The notes below the pieces were generated by a model. It had not been told where the DNA came from. It searched no databases and saw nothing but the letters and a program-made list of their open reading frames with translations. Below are positions 23,439 through 33,805 of a DNA stretch of 64,000 bases, piece after piece. Position 1 is the stretch's first letter, and each line of letters opens with the position of its first letter. The stretch is from NCBI RefSeq assembly GCF_011386835.1, contig NC_088792.1, positions 65,801,287 through 65,865,286 on the forward strand, in the 5' to 3' direction. This DNA comes from Chrysemys picta bellii. Lineage: Eukaryota > Chordata > Testudines > Emydidae. The translations under genes were made by a program, and so were the position numbers.

Positions 23439-23730
23439 TTAGGCCAGGTCTACACTACCCCCCTAATTCGAACTAAGGTACGCAACTTTAGCTACGTGAA
23501 TAACGTAGCTGAAGTTCGAAGTACCTTAGTTCGAACTTACCTTGGTCCACACTCGGCAGGCAGGCTCCCCCGTCGACTCCGCGGTACTCCTCTCGCCGAG
23601 CTGGAGTACCGCAGTCGACGGCGAGCACTTCCGGGTTCGACTTATCGCGTCCAGACTAGACGCGATAAGTCGAACCCAGAAGTTCGATCGCTCGCCGCCG
23701 ATCGGTAAGGCAAGTGTAGCCAAGGCCTTA
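23439..23730. mobile_element. Intact MITE, GGTCTACACT class, with TTA at both ends
   Basis: Ends are TTAGGCCAGGTCTACACT and AAGTGTAGCCAAGGCCTTA, so TTA flanks both sides, consistent with the 3-bp TWA duplication of PIF/Harbinger elements. The interior is a set of nested palindromes: ACTTATCGCGTC against GACGCGATAAGT, TTCGAAGTACCTTAG against CTAAGGTACG, and GTCGACTCCGCGGTACTCC against GGAGTACCGCAGTCGAC. No transposase. The CpG-rich palindromes are well preserved, suggesting a fairly young copy. Confidence 0.8.
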
Positions 23731-24379
23731 CAGTGAAAGCTTAGTTCTATGATGACCTACCCTGGAATCTCAAATCCAAGTAGCCAGGAAATTTTGAGGA
23801 TGATGGTTCAGTACCCAGACTTAAACTGAGAGCCAAATTTCATAGCTGGAGCCCTTTCTGATTTGCACATTCAGAACTGAGAATTGTGCCATATGCACTC
23901 AGCTGTTTGGCGGACACAAATTTTGGTTTCAACACCGACCCATGGAAGCCTGTGCATTTTTAAAATCCCACTGGACTCAGAAATCCTTCATACAAAGCAT
24001 CACAAAATGATGTGGATGAATCAAGAGCTTGATCTCTCTAGAGTTAGATATAGCTGTACAGCAAGGCAAGAAAGGTAAAAGCCATGCACAAAGACAGAGA
24101 AGAGTAAAAGAGAGAGTTGGGGGCAGCAGGGGAGGGAGTTGCTAGCAGAGCTTTTCTGTGAGGCATTTGCTTTGTCCTCCATCTTCAAGGGCCTGGATTT
24201 GTTGAACTTCTGCTCATGCTTTAGGGCCCATCTGTCTTTCATGGGGAAAGGCTGGTTTGAGGGCTGAGAGGATAATGGTGGAAGAAAGGGATTGTTGGTT
24301 TGAAGGCGATGGTATGAAGAGGGTATCTCTTTTTATTGAGGATTTATTTTGTCCTCTGCTGGGGTGGATTTTAAACTCT
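23731..24379. other. Unassigned non-coding sequence
   Basis: No gene or clear repeat seen. Confidence 0.45.
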
Positions 24380-24690
24380 CTTTATAAAGCACCAGCAACA
24401 GTGGAGCGGCATTTAAAACAATTGCATTTGAACTGAACGACTAAAAGGCGAATGAAATAATTACCATTGTTTGTTTTGGTGATAAATTGGCGTGGCCTGG
24501 GAGAGGAGCAAAGATGTGGGGCACAGTTGGCTCCAGTTTAAATGACTTTATACAATGATAACCCTGGATGTCAGTTAAATCAGCAGCATGTCAGTCGGCA
24601 CTTCTGGTTACAGACGCTTCCAGAGCCATTCATCATTCAAAGCTATAAAAGCCATTTACCCTCATTCAATCACCAATCAGAATCAAGAGA
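24380..24690. promoter_or_regulatory. Candidate conserved non-coding element
   Basis: A repeat-free stretch dense in AT-rich homeodomain-like words (TTTAAAACAATTGC, GAAATAATTACCATTG, AAATGACTTTATACAATGATAA, AGCCATTCATCATTC), mixed with GC words and without simple repeats. This texture is typical of vertebrate enhancers, but conservation cannot be measured here. Confidence 0.3.
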
Positions 24691-25271
24691 AAATGGAGCA
24701 GGAAAGAAGCACTAATAATTGTCCTTAGTTTCCTCTTAACTTTACTAACAACAATTCAATACATCCTGTGTGGTGGGATAGTGGAGAATTTCTGCTGAAC
24801 TCAGCAGCTTCCTTCACTAGGTCGTTTGGGTTGGGGAGCAGACAGGAGAAAGCAGAAACTTAACCCGCTGCGTACCAGTTTCTCTCTCATGTGTACAGTT
24901 TACAAGTTGCCTTATACTAACTGAGCGTGAAATTCAAGGCCCTGTGCATCAGTTGAAGTCTGCTTAAGTCTATAGGGCCAATTCCTTCCCTCACTGAAGT
25001 ACATGTAAAAACTCCAATTGACTTAAACAGGGTTAGGAGATGGCTCTTAATACTGGGCTTAAGTGGAGCACATAGGGTCTTGGGAGGGTTCTACACTCCT
25101 AGGACAACTGTTTGTCTTGATTATTCAATGCAGACTTTCTTTGGATATTTAACTATTAAATACAAAATACAATGGTTGGGGAGTAAAACAGAATTTAGCA
25201 TACTCTGTAGCTTGGTATTGTAAATGATTGCAATAGCGAGGGTGGCAAATATCAGAGGCAGGTCTTATAGT
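24691..25271. other. Unassigned sequence with a faint palindromic repeat
   Basis: At about 24960-25040 the words GGGCCAATTCCTTCCCTCACTGAAG and TCCAATTGACTTAAACAGGG suggest another small MITE-like repeat; the rest is unassigned. Confidence 0.35.
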
Positions 25272-25363
25272 GCACCTCTACCGCGATATAACACTGTCCT
25301 CGGGAGCCAAAAAATCTTATTGTATTATAAGTGAAACCGCGTTATATCGAACTTGCTTTGATC
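25272..25363 (-). mobile_element. Truncated GATATAACG MITE (mariner/pogo-like)
   Basis: GCACCTCTACCGCGATATAAC, CTGTCCTCGGGAGCC, AAAAAATCTTA and GTGAAACCGCGTTATATCGAAC are, in reverse, the right half of the element at 26352-26546. Only half of the element is present. Confidence 0.7.
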
Positions 25364-26351
25364 CACTGGAGTGTGCAAAAAAGGAGAGATTGTCTGTCGG
25401 CGTGGTGTAAAATGGACACATCTAGTTGCATTTGGATTGTCTCTTTATTTAGCTAGTACCGTGTGTGCTCTCTGCAGCCCAAGTCCTCCCCTCACGTTTA
25501 TTATTAGTTAACCATTTCTTAATGGACTTCTGCGTTTATGAATAAAACTCAACAACAATTAGAGCCCCAGTAGAGACCAGTACAGTACCCATCTGCTCTG
25601 CCACTTGCTTTCCACGTTGGCATTCGGTACGACTTCCAGTCTCTCTCGTCGTAACAGCCTAGGATCAATTTTCCAGTGGCAGCTTGGAAATAATAGTACA
25701 AAATGTATATTCCTACAGAAATATATTGTGAAACTGCCCTTAAACAAACAAATGAGCCACTTTAAAATATTACAGCTATAAATGACCATGACAGTAGCGC
25801 AGCACATATAATAAAAAATAACTACTGAAGAGAAGCTGCTGAATTACTATAGTAATAAACCAGATGTGATTATTATCATTTAACACGGTCATTGAATACC
25901 ATGAATCCCTGAAGCCATTAAAATATTTATGATTAAACATTTGCTATTCCTTATAACAGAACATATAGTCTGGTACTAAAAACTGTGAAAGTATTGTTTT
26001 GGCTAATATATGCCAGTGCTGTAATAGAGGTCACTGACACTGTCCAAGCTTTTTGAGAGGAAGAACTAACAGCTGGGTGGGTTTTTTTGTTTTTGTTTTT
26101 AAAATAACCATTATGAGATTAGCTACATCTAAATTATACTATTACATATATAGAGACACCTATCTACATAGCTATGAGCAAGCAAATGGAAACATCTGAT
26201 TTTTATTTGATGGGAGATGGATTTTTTTATTCAAGGAACAGTAAAAAAAATACTTTTTTCTAGGAAAAATGTTTGGGGCTGGACAATGTTCATATGCAAA
26301 GATAAATTCTAATTCTCTCCAAGACTCTTAGCTTTTAGGCATCATATTATC
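25364..26351. other. Unassigned AT-rich sequence between two related MITEs
   Basis: No gene seen. Lies between two inverted copies of the same MITE family. Confidence 0.5.
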
Positions 26352-26546
26352 TATACCCCTCTACCCCAATATAACGCATCCCGATATAACATGAATTCGG
26401 ATATAACGTGGTAAAGCAGCGCTCCGGGGGCGGGGGGGCTGCGCATTCTGGCAGATCAAAACAAGTTCGATATAACGCGGTTTCACCTATAATGCAGTAA
26501 GATTTTTTGGCTCCCGAGGACAGTGGTATATAGGAGTAGAGGTGTA
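26352..26546 (+). mobile_element. GATATAACG MITE, near full length
   Basis: Terminal repeats TATACCCCTCTACCCCAATATAAC and, inverted, TACACCTCTACTCCTATATA. Inside are repeated GATATAAC words (26393, 26400 and 26470 regions) and a GC patch GCTCCGGGGGCGGGGGGGC. The ends and TA borders suggest a Tc1/mariner or pogo-type non-autonomous element. No transposase. Confidence 0.7.
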
Positions 26547-26976
26547 TTACATCGTCATAAGGGTTTCCCTGCCTGTTTCTTTCTGGTATTTAAAAGAGCT
26601 CTTGTGAGCTTTTAAAGTGATATCAAGTGTCTTGAACTGCAGGTGAAGGATCCTTCATGCAGGTCCAAAGAGTGAGTGAAAGTATTGTAATGAAACGGCT
26701 AGTTAGTATGGGCTCTACTTCCCTCTCTTAGCTGAGCAATTCTGGTGCCATCTGTGTTTCATAGGGCTAATATTGCTACCAGCTAATGTGGATTCTCTTT
26801 TAGCTCAGGTGTTAGGAGTCTGCACTATTGCAACAGGGGCATCTGAGCACTATGCTGCCGCCGTGAAGTTTTGAGTGGCCACTGTGTGCAGCATAGTGAA
26901 AACTGTCAAGTCCTGCAGGGTCACAGTTCTTTAATGTGTGTTTCCTAACAGAAAGGGGGATTCTGATGTTCTACAG

Positions 26977-27111
26977 TGGTGTTTCTCAACCTTTTTGATA
27001 CCAGGCACTGGCTTGCTGCCTTCCTAAGCTGTGTCAGGGAAATCTCAGGGAGCAGCCAGGAGGCTGCCATGGACTGGCGCTGGTCCACGGACCGATCATT
27101 GAGAAACTCTT
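26977..27111. mobile_element. hAT-type MITE with 8-bp target duplication
   Basis: TTCTACAG flanks the element exactly (26969-26976 and 27112-27119). The ends TGGTGTTTCTCAACC and ATTGAGAAACTCTT are inverted, and the interior has TGGACTGGCGCTGGTCCACGGACC. An 8-bp duplication together with a TTTCTCAACC terminus fits the hAT superfamily. Non-autonomous. Confidence 0.8.
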
Positions 27112-27395
27112 TTCTACAGCCCCAGCAGGTAAAAATCAATAAATACCTTTGCCCCACCCTTTTTCTTCCCAACAAGTGGTAATTATTCTGTTGGATATTT
27201 CAGTACCCAAGGTCACATCCTCTCTTTCCCTTTTCAAAATCAGAGGAGTCAGAATTACTGAACGCTCTTAAAATGAAATACAATAAGGAAATTAGGCATA
27301 GGAGGGAGAGTGATATGGGGAATTTCAATTTGGTTTGACTACCCTGAGTCTGAATATTCAAACAGAAAGCAAATCATTTGAGCTTGTTTTATTAA

Positions 27396-27470
27396 TAACA
27401 ACTTTTATTAGGGTAGGACCTAGAAGCCTAAGCCAGGTAAGGGCTCCATTGTGCTAGGTGCTATATGAAC
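27396..27470 (+). repeat. Ancient interspersed repeat (third copy)
   Basis: Words such as GGGCTCCATTGTGCTAGGTGCTATATGAAC match the front half of the copy at 16095. Truncated. Confidence 0.45.
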
Positions 27471-27613
27471 CTATAGTAGAGGGTCAGATTCTGATAATCA
27501 TGCTATCGTTTTAAGGTTGTCATAAGGTGCAAAGAATAGTTTGAGCCACAATTCACTTTAATGGACCCCAACCCAGTAACATCATTAGCTAAATTACTGA
27601 ATTGTACCAGGCC

Positions 27614-27858
27614 AGGGCCAGCTCCAGCTTTTTTGCCGCCTGAAGCGGGGGAAAAAAAAGATAAAGCCGCAATCAGCAGCACTTCAGCGGCAGCTCTACC
27701 GCGCCGCTTCTTCGGCGGCAATTCAGTGGCGGGTCTTTCACTCCAAGTGGGACTGAAGGACCAGCCGCCGAATTGCCACCGAAGACCTGGACGTGCCGCC
27801 CCTTTCCATTGGCCCCCCCAAGCACCTGCTTCCTGTGCTGGTGCCTGGAGCCGGCCCT
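27614..27858 (+). mobile_element. GGCCGGCTCCAG MITE
   Basis: Terminal inverted repeats AGGGCCAGCTCCAG and CTGGAGCCGGCCCT. Interior carries TTTTTTGCCGCC, TCTTCGGCGGCAATTCAGTGG and CAGCCGCCGAATTGCC, which are internal palindromes. The same family is inserted at 31054-31273 in reverse and is truncated at 37428-37470. No target duplication is visible. The 99- and 124-codon frames here are transposon-derived. Confidence 0.75.
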
Positions 27859-28625
27859 GAAGGTCTATTACCTTCATCCTCCAGGCAGGAGATGAAGGTA
27901 ATAGACAATCACCAGCAAATCATGAGCATCGTTACCTCCCTGAGCAAACAGGCTGATAGTCACTATTCCCTGCACAAGGCCTGAGCAATGGAAGTTTGAG
28001 CAGGGCAGTAAGGGCTCTGTCCGGCAAGATACTGAGCACTCTGGCCGTGACCCAGCAACGCACTTAAATATGTGCTTTACTTCAAGCATGCACATAGTCC
28101 CATTGGAGCCACTATTCCATGTGCTTACTGTTAAGCCTGTGCTTAAGAGCTGAACTGGACTGGGGCCAAAGAGCTCAGCCCTAAGCAAGCCTGGGAAGGG
28201 GGTGGGATTCAACTCGCAACCCACCGCAAGAGGGCTGCGATGTAGTCCCTCTGCAGCCATTATTCTACAGCCAATGGGGCCAAAATAGGGGGATTTTGTC
28301 CCTCTGCAGACTGTGGGGTTTTTGGGCTCCTAGCATGACTCCCCTGGTTGTCCCCAGAGCCCTTTCTGTAGGTCATGTGGTGTCAGCACAGAGCACCCCT
28401 TTACAATGCTGTGTGCAGAAGACGCCTCCCTCTTCCTCCCCCCACACATATGCACACCCCACGTGTCTCTTTGCCTGAATTGTCCCAATATGGAGTTGAG
28501 GGTGTGGCGGACCTGGGCAAGTTGCACCCATAGTAATGGTGTCAGGAACGTTACTGGGCCAGTGGTTTTCAAAGCGCTGACTGCTTGACTGCAGAGCACT
28601 AGCAATTGGCAGTGCTGTAAGTTTT
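27859..28625. other. Unassigned non-coding sequence
   Basis: No gene seen. Short GC-rich open frames on both strands lack recognisable domains. Confidence 0.45.
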
Positions 28626-28628
28626 ATT

Positions 28629-28645
28629 TATATATATATATATAT
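28629..28645. repeat. (TA)n microsatellite
   Basis: About eight TA units following GTTTTATT. A second, shorter TA run lies at about 29807-29820. Confidence 0.85.
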
Positions 28646-28659
28646 TTTAAAGTGGCCTG

Positions 28660-29640
28660 ATGTGGTGTGGTGTGTATTCCACACAGGCTCCAAAAGTGTT
28701 AATGTGGGCCTTCGAGGCCAACTAGCGTATAGGGCTGCGCCTGCAGGCGGAGCTAGATTTAACAGAGGATGGGAGAGGGCTGTAAATAGTGGAAGTTGAG
28801 AGTAATACAGGATGGCTGGGAGAGAGTCTGCAGTCACTGTCTGGGACTACAGATAGCAGAGATACCAGGAGGGTCAAGGACGAAGCCCGGTGGGGAGAAC
28901 AAGCCCTGGGATACTCTCCTGAAGTCTGGCAGGAGACCAGGAGAGAGACAAAGTAGCCATTGAGAGGGGAGCAGGCTCCCAGGTAAGCCCTGATAAAAGG
29001 GCATGGCCCCTGCTTCTAGGGGGAGAGCCTGGGGAGGTGTTCAGTGGAGGAGCAGCAAGGGGAATTTAAGAGGCGTGAAAGGCCAAGCCTGAGGACAGAA
29101 GTTGGTTTGCGTTTGTACCTTTTGGTTTGTTAGGCGATTCCACAGGGCCCTGAGAGTCCCAGTCCTGAGAGATGGGTGAACTTAATTTAGAGGTGGTGGG
29201 TAAGAAGGCCTGAGAGAGACTGGTAGGAACAAACCAGGGAAATAACAGCAAGGAGCTGGATTGAGTAGACCTTGGTTGCTGGCTATAGGGTCCCTGGGCA
29301 CTAGTGTAGTGGGAGGGCTCAGGTCCCCCTATCAGGCACCGGTGAGGCAGTATGAGGCTAGAGAAGGAGACAAGGATGAGTGAGAGTCCTGAGAAAAGGA
29401 AGTGACGACCATGGGGCCCAGAGTTTGGACCAAAGACCTGATACAAGACTTGGACATTAATTTGTTAGACTGTTACCCTGGAAGGGATAAACTTAAATTA
29501 TGACATGGACAGAAGGCCGTGTCATGGGAAGAAGTGGATGATCAAAAAAATAGAGCAGCCATCAGCAGGTGGTGACAGATAAGGAAAGAGCCCCTATGTC
29601 ACGCCTGACCACAAGGTGGCACTCCAGCAGTGAATCAACC
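28660..29640 (+). mobile_element. Possible LTR-type or composite repeat
   Basis: A purine-rich stretch with words such as GGGCCTTCGAGGCC, GGGAGAACAAGCCCTGGGA, TGTTAGACTGTTACCCTGG and CACAAGGTGGCACTCCAGCAG. The overall composition and the last motifs recall the block at 18250-18868. Boundaries and coding remnants were not found, so this is tentative. Confidence 0.3.
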
Positions 29641-30580
29641 CCTGTACACCTGATCTCAAGGCAAGTCAGGAAGTGCGTTTGGTGAGAGTGGAAGAGGAGG
29701 AGGGTGAAGTATGTCCTGGAAGAGCAAAGAAGTTGTAAACAAAGAGCATAACAAAGGAACTCTAGTCAAGCAGATTCATTTAGCAAAGGTCATTGCAAGT
29801 ATGGGATATATATATATATAAATGCCAATGCTTTAAGTGTTGCAAAATAGAATATCTAGAACTTTCGAAAAGCTCTAAAAGCTTCACATTGCTCCAAACT
29901 TCCCTGCTACTTCTAAAAGGAACAACACACACACAAGAATGCTAACATGTCTGTAGGTTTTACTTGAACCTACCTGTTTAGAACAGATTTAGGGGCCCAG
30001 TTCTCCTGTCCTTACTCAGGCACAACTCTTGTTGAAATGTTTTTCTTGAGTAGTAACTCCAGAGATGAACTGCTAAATGTAGGGATTCATCTTCCACAAA
30101 GAAAAGACAAACGCTATCTAAGTGAAAAAATTAATTCTTCAAGAGGATTCTGCCAAGCACAGTAAAACATCAGTAGGCTAACTACTGCTAGTCCATCTGG
30201 TCTTCAACTTCTGTGCACCGCTTCATAGGATAGTCTTTCTCAAACCTGCTCCCCAGTCCCCCCTGTGCTTGGTTCTCAAATTACTTCATTCTGTGGGCCA
30301 CTAGGAAGTTCTGATGGTCCATGAAATGGTCTGACAATAGTTCATCAAGACCTCGTTATTTTCTTTTTGCCATGTTGATTGGTCTGCTATTTAACCTACC
30401 AAATAAACGTCATATAGTTTCATCTTGTATGCCTTCTGTTGGTGGTATCACCAGAAGCTAACCTCATGGGTATAGGTCTTGATGCATTTTAATAAACTAT
30501 ATATTGTTGAATCTAGATATTATTACTTTAGATCAGGAAAGCTAGTTTAATTAGAGTATGTGGGAGGGATACTGCCTCTT
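29641..30580. other. Unassigned sequence with a small repeat
   Basis: Around 30000-30075 a CCCAGTTCTCCTGTCC...GAGTAGTAACTCC pattern resembles the small palindromic repeats. Otherwise nothing recognised. Confidence 0.4.
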
Positions 30581-31300
30581 TAGGGTATGTCTTCACTACC
30601 CGCCACATCTAAACACAATAAATCAACCCCTGAGCACTCTCCCGTCGACTCCTGTACTCCATTGCCATGAGAGGCGCAGGCAGAGTCGATGGGGGAGAGG
30701 CAGCAGTTGACTCTCCGTGGTGAAGACACCACAGTAAGTCGATCCCCCCAGTGTAGACCTAGTCTAAGCCCTGGTCTACACTGTGTGTGCGTGTGTGGGA
30801 TCCATCTAAGTTACGCAACTTCAGCTATGTGAATAACGTAGTTGAAGTCGACATACTTAGATCGACTTACCATGGTGTCTTCACCGTGGTGAGTTGACTG
30901 CTGCCGCTCCCCCATCGACTCTGCCTGCGCCTCTCGCGGCGGTGGAGTACAGAAATCGATGGGAGAGTGCTCAGGGGTCGATTTATCATGTCTAGACTAG
31001 ACATGATAAATCAATCCCCACTAGCTCCATCGCTACCCGCTGATGCGGCGGGCAGGGCCGGCTCCAGGCACCAGCTTACCAAGCAGGTGCTTGGGGTGGC
31101 CACTTCGGAGAGAGGCGGCATGTCCAGCTGTTCAGTGGCAATTCGGTGGACGGTCTCTCACTCCTGCTCGGAGCGAAGGACCTCCCGCCGAATTGCCGCC
31201 GCAGATCGCGATCGCGGCTTTTTTTTTTGTTTGTTTGGCTGCTTGGGGCGGCCAAAACCCTGGAGCCGGCCCTGGAAGTGGGTAGTGAAGACATACCCTA
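30581..31300. mobile_element. Fold-back MITE with large inverted arms
   Basis: The outermost 21 bases at each end (30581-30601 and 31280-31300, starting TAGGGTATGTCTTCAC) are perfect inverted repeats. Inside, 30618-30742 is an inverted copy of 30862-30987, giving roughly 125-bp arms around a short centre that itself begins CCCTGGTCTACACTG. A perfect palindrome TTTATCATGTCTAG/CTAGACATGATAAA lies at about 30980-31013. The body is related to the MITE at 23439. A different transposon is inserted near its right end. Confidence 0.75.
31054..31273 (-). mobile_element. GGCCGGCTCCAG MITE nested in the fold-back MITE
   Basis: Terminal repeats AGGGCCGGCTCCAGG and CCTGGAGCCGGCCCT are perfect inverses. 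Interior words (CAGTGGCAATTCGGTGG, CCGCCGAATTGCCGCCG, then a T-rich run, then GGGGCGGCC) match 27614-27858 in reverse. It interrupts the host MITE just before its right terminus, so it is the younger of the two. The 156-codon open frame at 30967-31437 spans these pieces and is not a gene. Confidence 0.8.
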
Positions 31301-32737
31301 AGCCATCTGAAATAAATAAAGATGCTTGTAGACTAGATCAAGTTTACCCTAGGACTTCTGGGTTTGGGTTTAAGATCAAATCAAGGAGAGGCTCAGGTAA
31401 ACTTTGGATGATGAAATCTCCCCAGCTTTTCTTGTGAAGTTTCAGCCTAAAATATCATAAATCTCATATTATCAACAGTTCTCACGAGACTTTCACCATT
31501 TTGGATGAAAATTTCATGAGAACTTGCAAGATTTCAGCTGTGTCCAATATGGAAAACAGTTGCTTTCCAGTTTTAGACCAATCCTGGAACCAGTTGCTGT
31601 CTGGCTAAGAGCCAGGGATCTGAACCTAAATCACCCTGGCTCACTTCCTTGAAATCTGAAGGAGGCTAAAGTAATTTTAGCCACCTGTAGATAAAACTTG
31701 AGCCAAATTCTCTGCTGAAGTAAATGGAGGTGCACAAGCTAACACCAGCTGTGAATTTAAGCCTAGACTGCCATACACTTGTGTGCCTCTTTATTAAATT
31801 GAGAGATCAATATACAACAGATTTATTCCCAGCATTTTATGTTCTATGTCTCCAAGAAAACAGCCTTGATTCCCTCCCAAATCCTCCTCTGTCCTGGGAT
31901 CTAGTGATGGGAAAGTACTAGTTGTGAGGTTTTTCTTCTTCTTCTGATTCATCAGTTTGGGGACTAAGTGAAGAGTTGCTTGGAATTAGTAGAAACTAAA
32001 CCTGAAAAATCAAGTTGTTGACTATAAGTTCTGTGCATTTTTCCTGTTCAGGGCATATTTTGGTCCCTGTTCCTTCACCTGAGTATGGGGTGCTGCTTCA
32101 GTGGGGCTCCACAGTTGGGCAGCTTTCAAGCCACATCCTACCAACAGCAGGATCAGGGCTTTGTTTAGTATTTAAAAATAAATAAATAAAAAACCTTACC
32201 CATTTGCATTCATCCAGTGGATATATGTACAGATACAGTCCCTGACCTACTCTGGCTTCTGCCAGCACAGGGACATATACTCAGTGGCAGAAAATTCTGC
32301 AGGAGGAGAGCTTATAATGGAGTTAAGCATCTAAAACCATTCCTCTAATGAGGGGGTGAGGGACATGCATGTCATGGGTGTACTTAGCATATTCTTACTA
32401 CAGTCTCTCCCAGCAGAGCTCCACCAGTGGAAATTAAAGCTGCAGCCCTCTAATGCAATCCCCAAAGAAAAGCAGTAGCAGAAACACCATGTAGCTTATT
32501 TTGGGGCACAATAGCCCTTTGTGATTTCCTGCATCAGCAGGGCTCAATCTGTTCCAAGTCTGAAACCCATTTTCTGAATGCAGTAAAGATACCTACAGTG
32601 GGAGTATTCAGAGAACAGCAACATGGCACTGATTGTGTATTTGGAACAGAGAGGCTGGGTTTAATCACCTATTGTGTAACAGTCAGACACAGACACAGTT
32701 AAGAGGATTGGACGCAGCAGCACGCAGAGTTGGTCAG
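31301..32737. other. Unassigned non-coding sequence
   Basis: Contains one faint small palindromic repeat at about 31697-31770 (GAGCCAAATTCTCTGCTGAAG...GAATTTAAGCC) and a short (AAAT)n run at about 32174-32190. No gene. Confidence 0.45.
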
Positions 32738-33805
32738 TGTGATGGGGTTCCTGGGGTGCAACATGGACTGTGGGACCACTGAGCCCTCTGTCCCACCAAC
32801 CTGGTATGTCCCTCTCACTCTGTGATGCTGTTGCCAAGCTACAAATTTCTGACAAGCACTGCACTTACACAGACATCCACAGGCAGGGACACACCCAACT
32901 GAGTTACATGAATGCTTTCCCCAGCCACTTGTGAACCAACAACAGAGAGGCTCTAGCCAATTTCCCGCCCCAGTTCTTCAGCCTTGTACCCCTGAACTGT
33001 AACATCTTACACTGGTCAGAAGCCTGACCAGTGCAAGTTCATTACCCAGTCTGCCCTCCTTCCATGTGGAGAGGACACACACTAGCCTTTGTAAACTGAG
33101 CTGAGATTTCCCAAGCACTTCAACCAAAGCACACTCTTTTCGGTAAAATATAAAACAGGTTTACTAACTACAGAAAGATAGATTTTAAGTGATTTATACA
33201 TAGTGAGCATAGAGATCAAAGTTGGTTACCTAAGAAATAAAATAAATTCGCAAACTAAGTTCTATAAACTAAACAGGATTTGAATCAAGCAGTATTTCAC
33301 CCTGACAGATGGTATAGTTCCTCAATACACAGGCTGGGACTCTTTTCCAGCCTGGGACTACCCTCCCCAGTTCAAAGTCTTTGTCCTCCAGATATTTCTT
33401 CAGGTGTTGAATTGTGGGGGGAGTGAGGCCAAGTCATGATGTCATTTTCCCTCTCCTTGTGATGTGGGGGTCCAACCCCACTGGTCAAGCAGTCTCCATT
33501 GTCTACGTGTTCTCTCTGAGAAGTCATTTGGGATGGCTGCTGGGCAAGTGGAGTCCCTTTAATGGGCATGTCTGGCTACTGCACTGTTGTACCTGAAAGT
33601 CTGGTTGTGGGTGTTCCCAACCTCACAACGTATTTCAGTAACACACATAGCAAAACTTCATAACTTCACAAACAATGACAGCACATACAGTCCAACAGGA
33701 TATTAATATTCAACAGATCAAGACTTTTAAAATGATATCTCACAAGGCATACTTTGTACAAGACATATCAGAATTATATGACAATGGTGAATATGGGGGC
33801 TCCAG
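32738..33805. mobile_element. LTR-like interspersed element, about 1.07 kb
   Basis: Begins GTGATGGGGTTCCTGGGGTGC and closes near CTCACAAGGCATACTTTGTAC...GTGAATATGGGG. I recognise both sets of words from a repeat common in turtle sequence, probably a solo LTR. Internally there is a direct pair CACTGGTCAGAAGCCTGACCAGTG that forms a hairpin (about 33011-33034). No protein remnant is seen. Exact ends and orientation are uncertain. Confidence 0.5.

Noticed and set aside
30967..31437. 156-codon open frame
   Set aside because: Lies across the fold-back MITE and its nested transposon; translation of repeat sequence.
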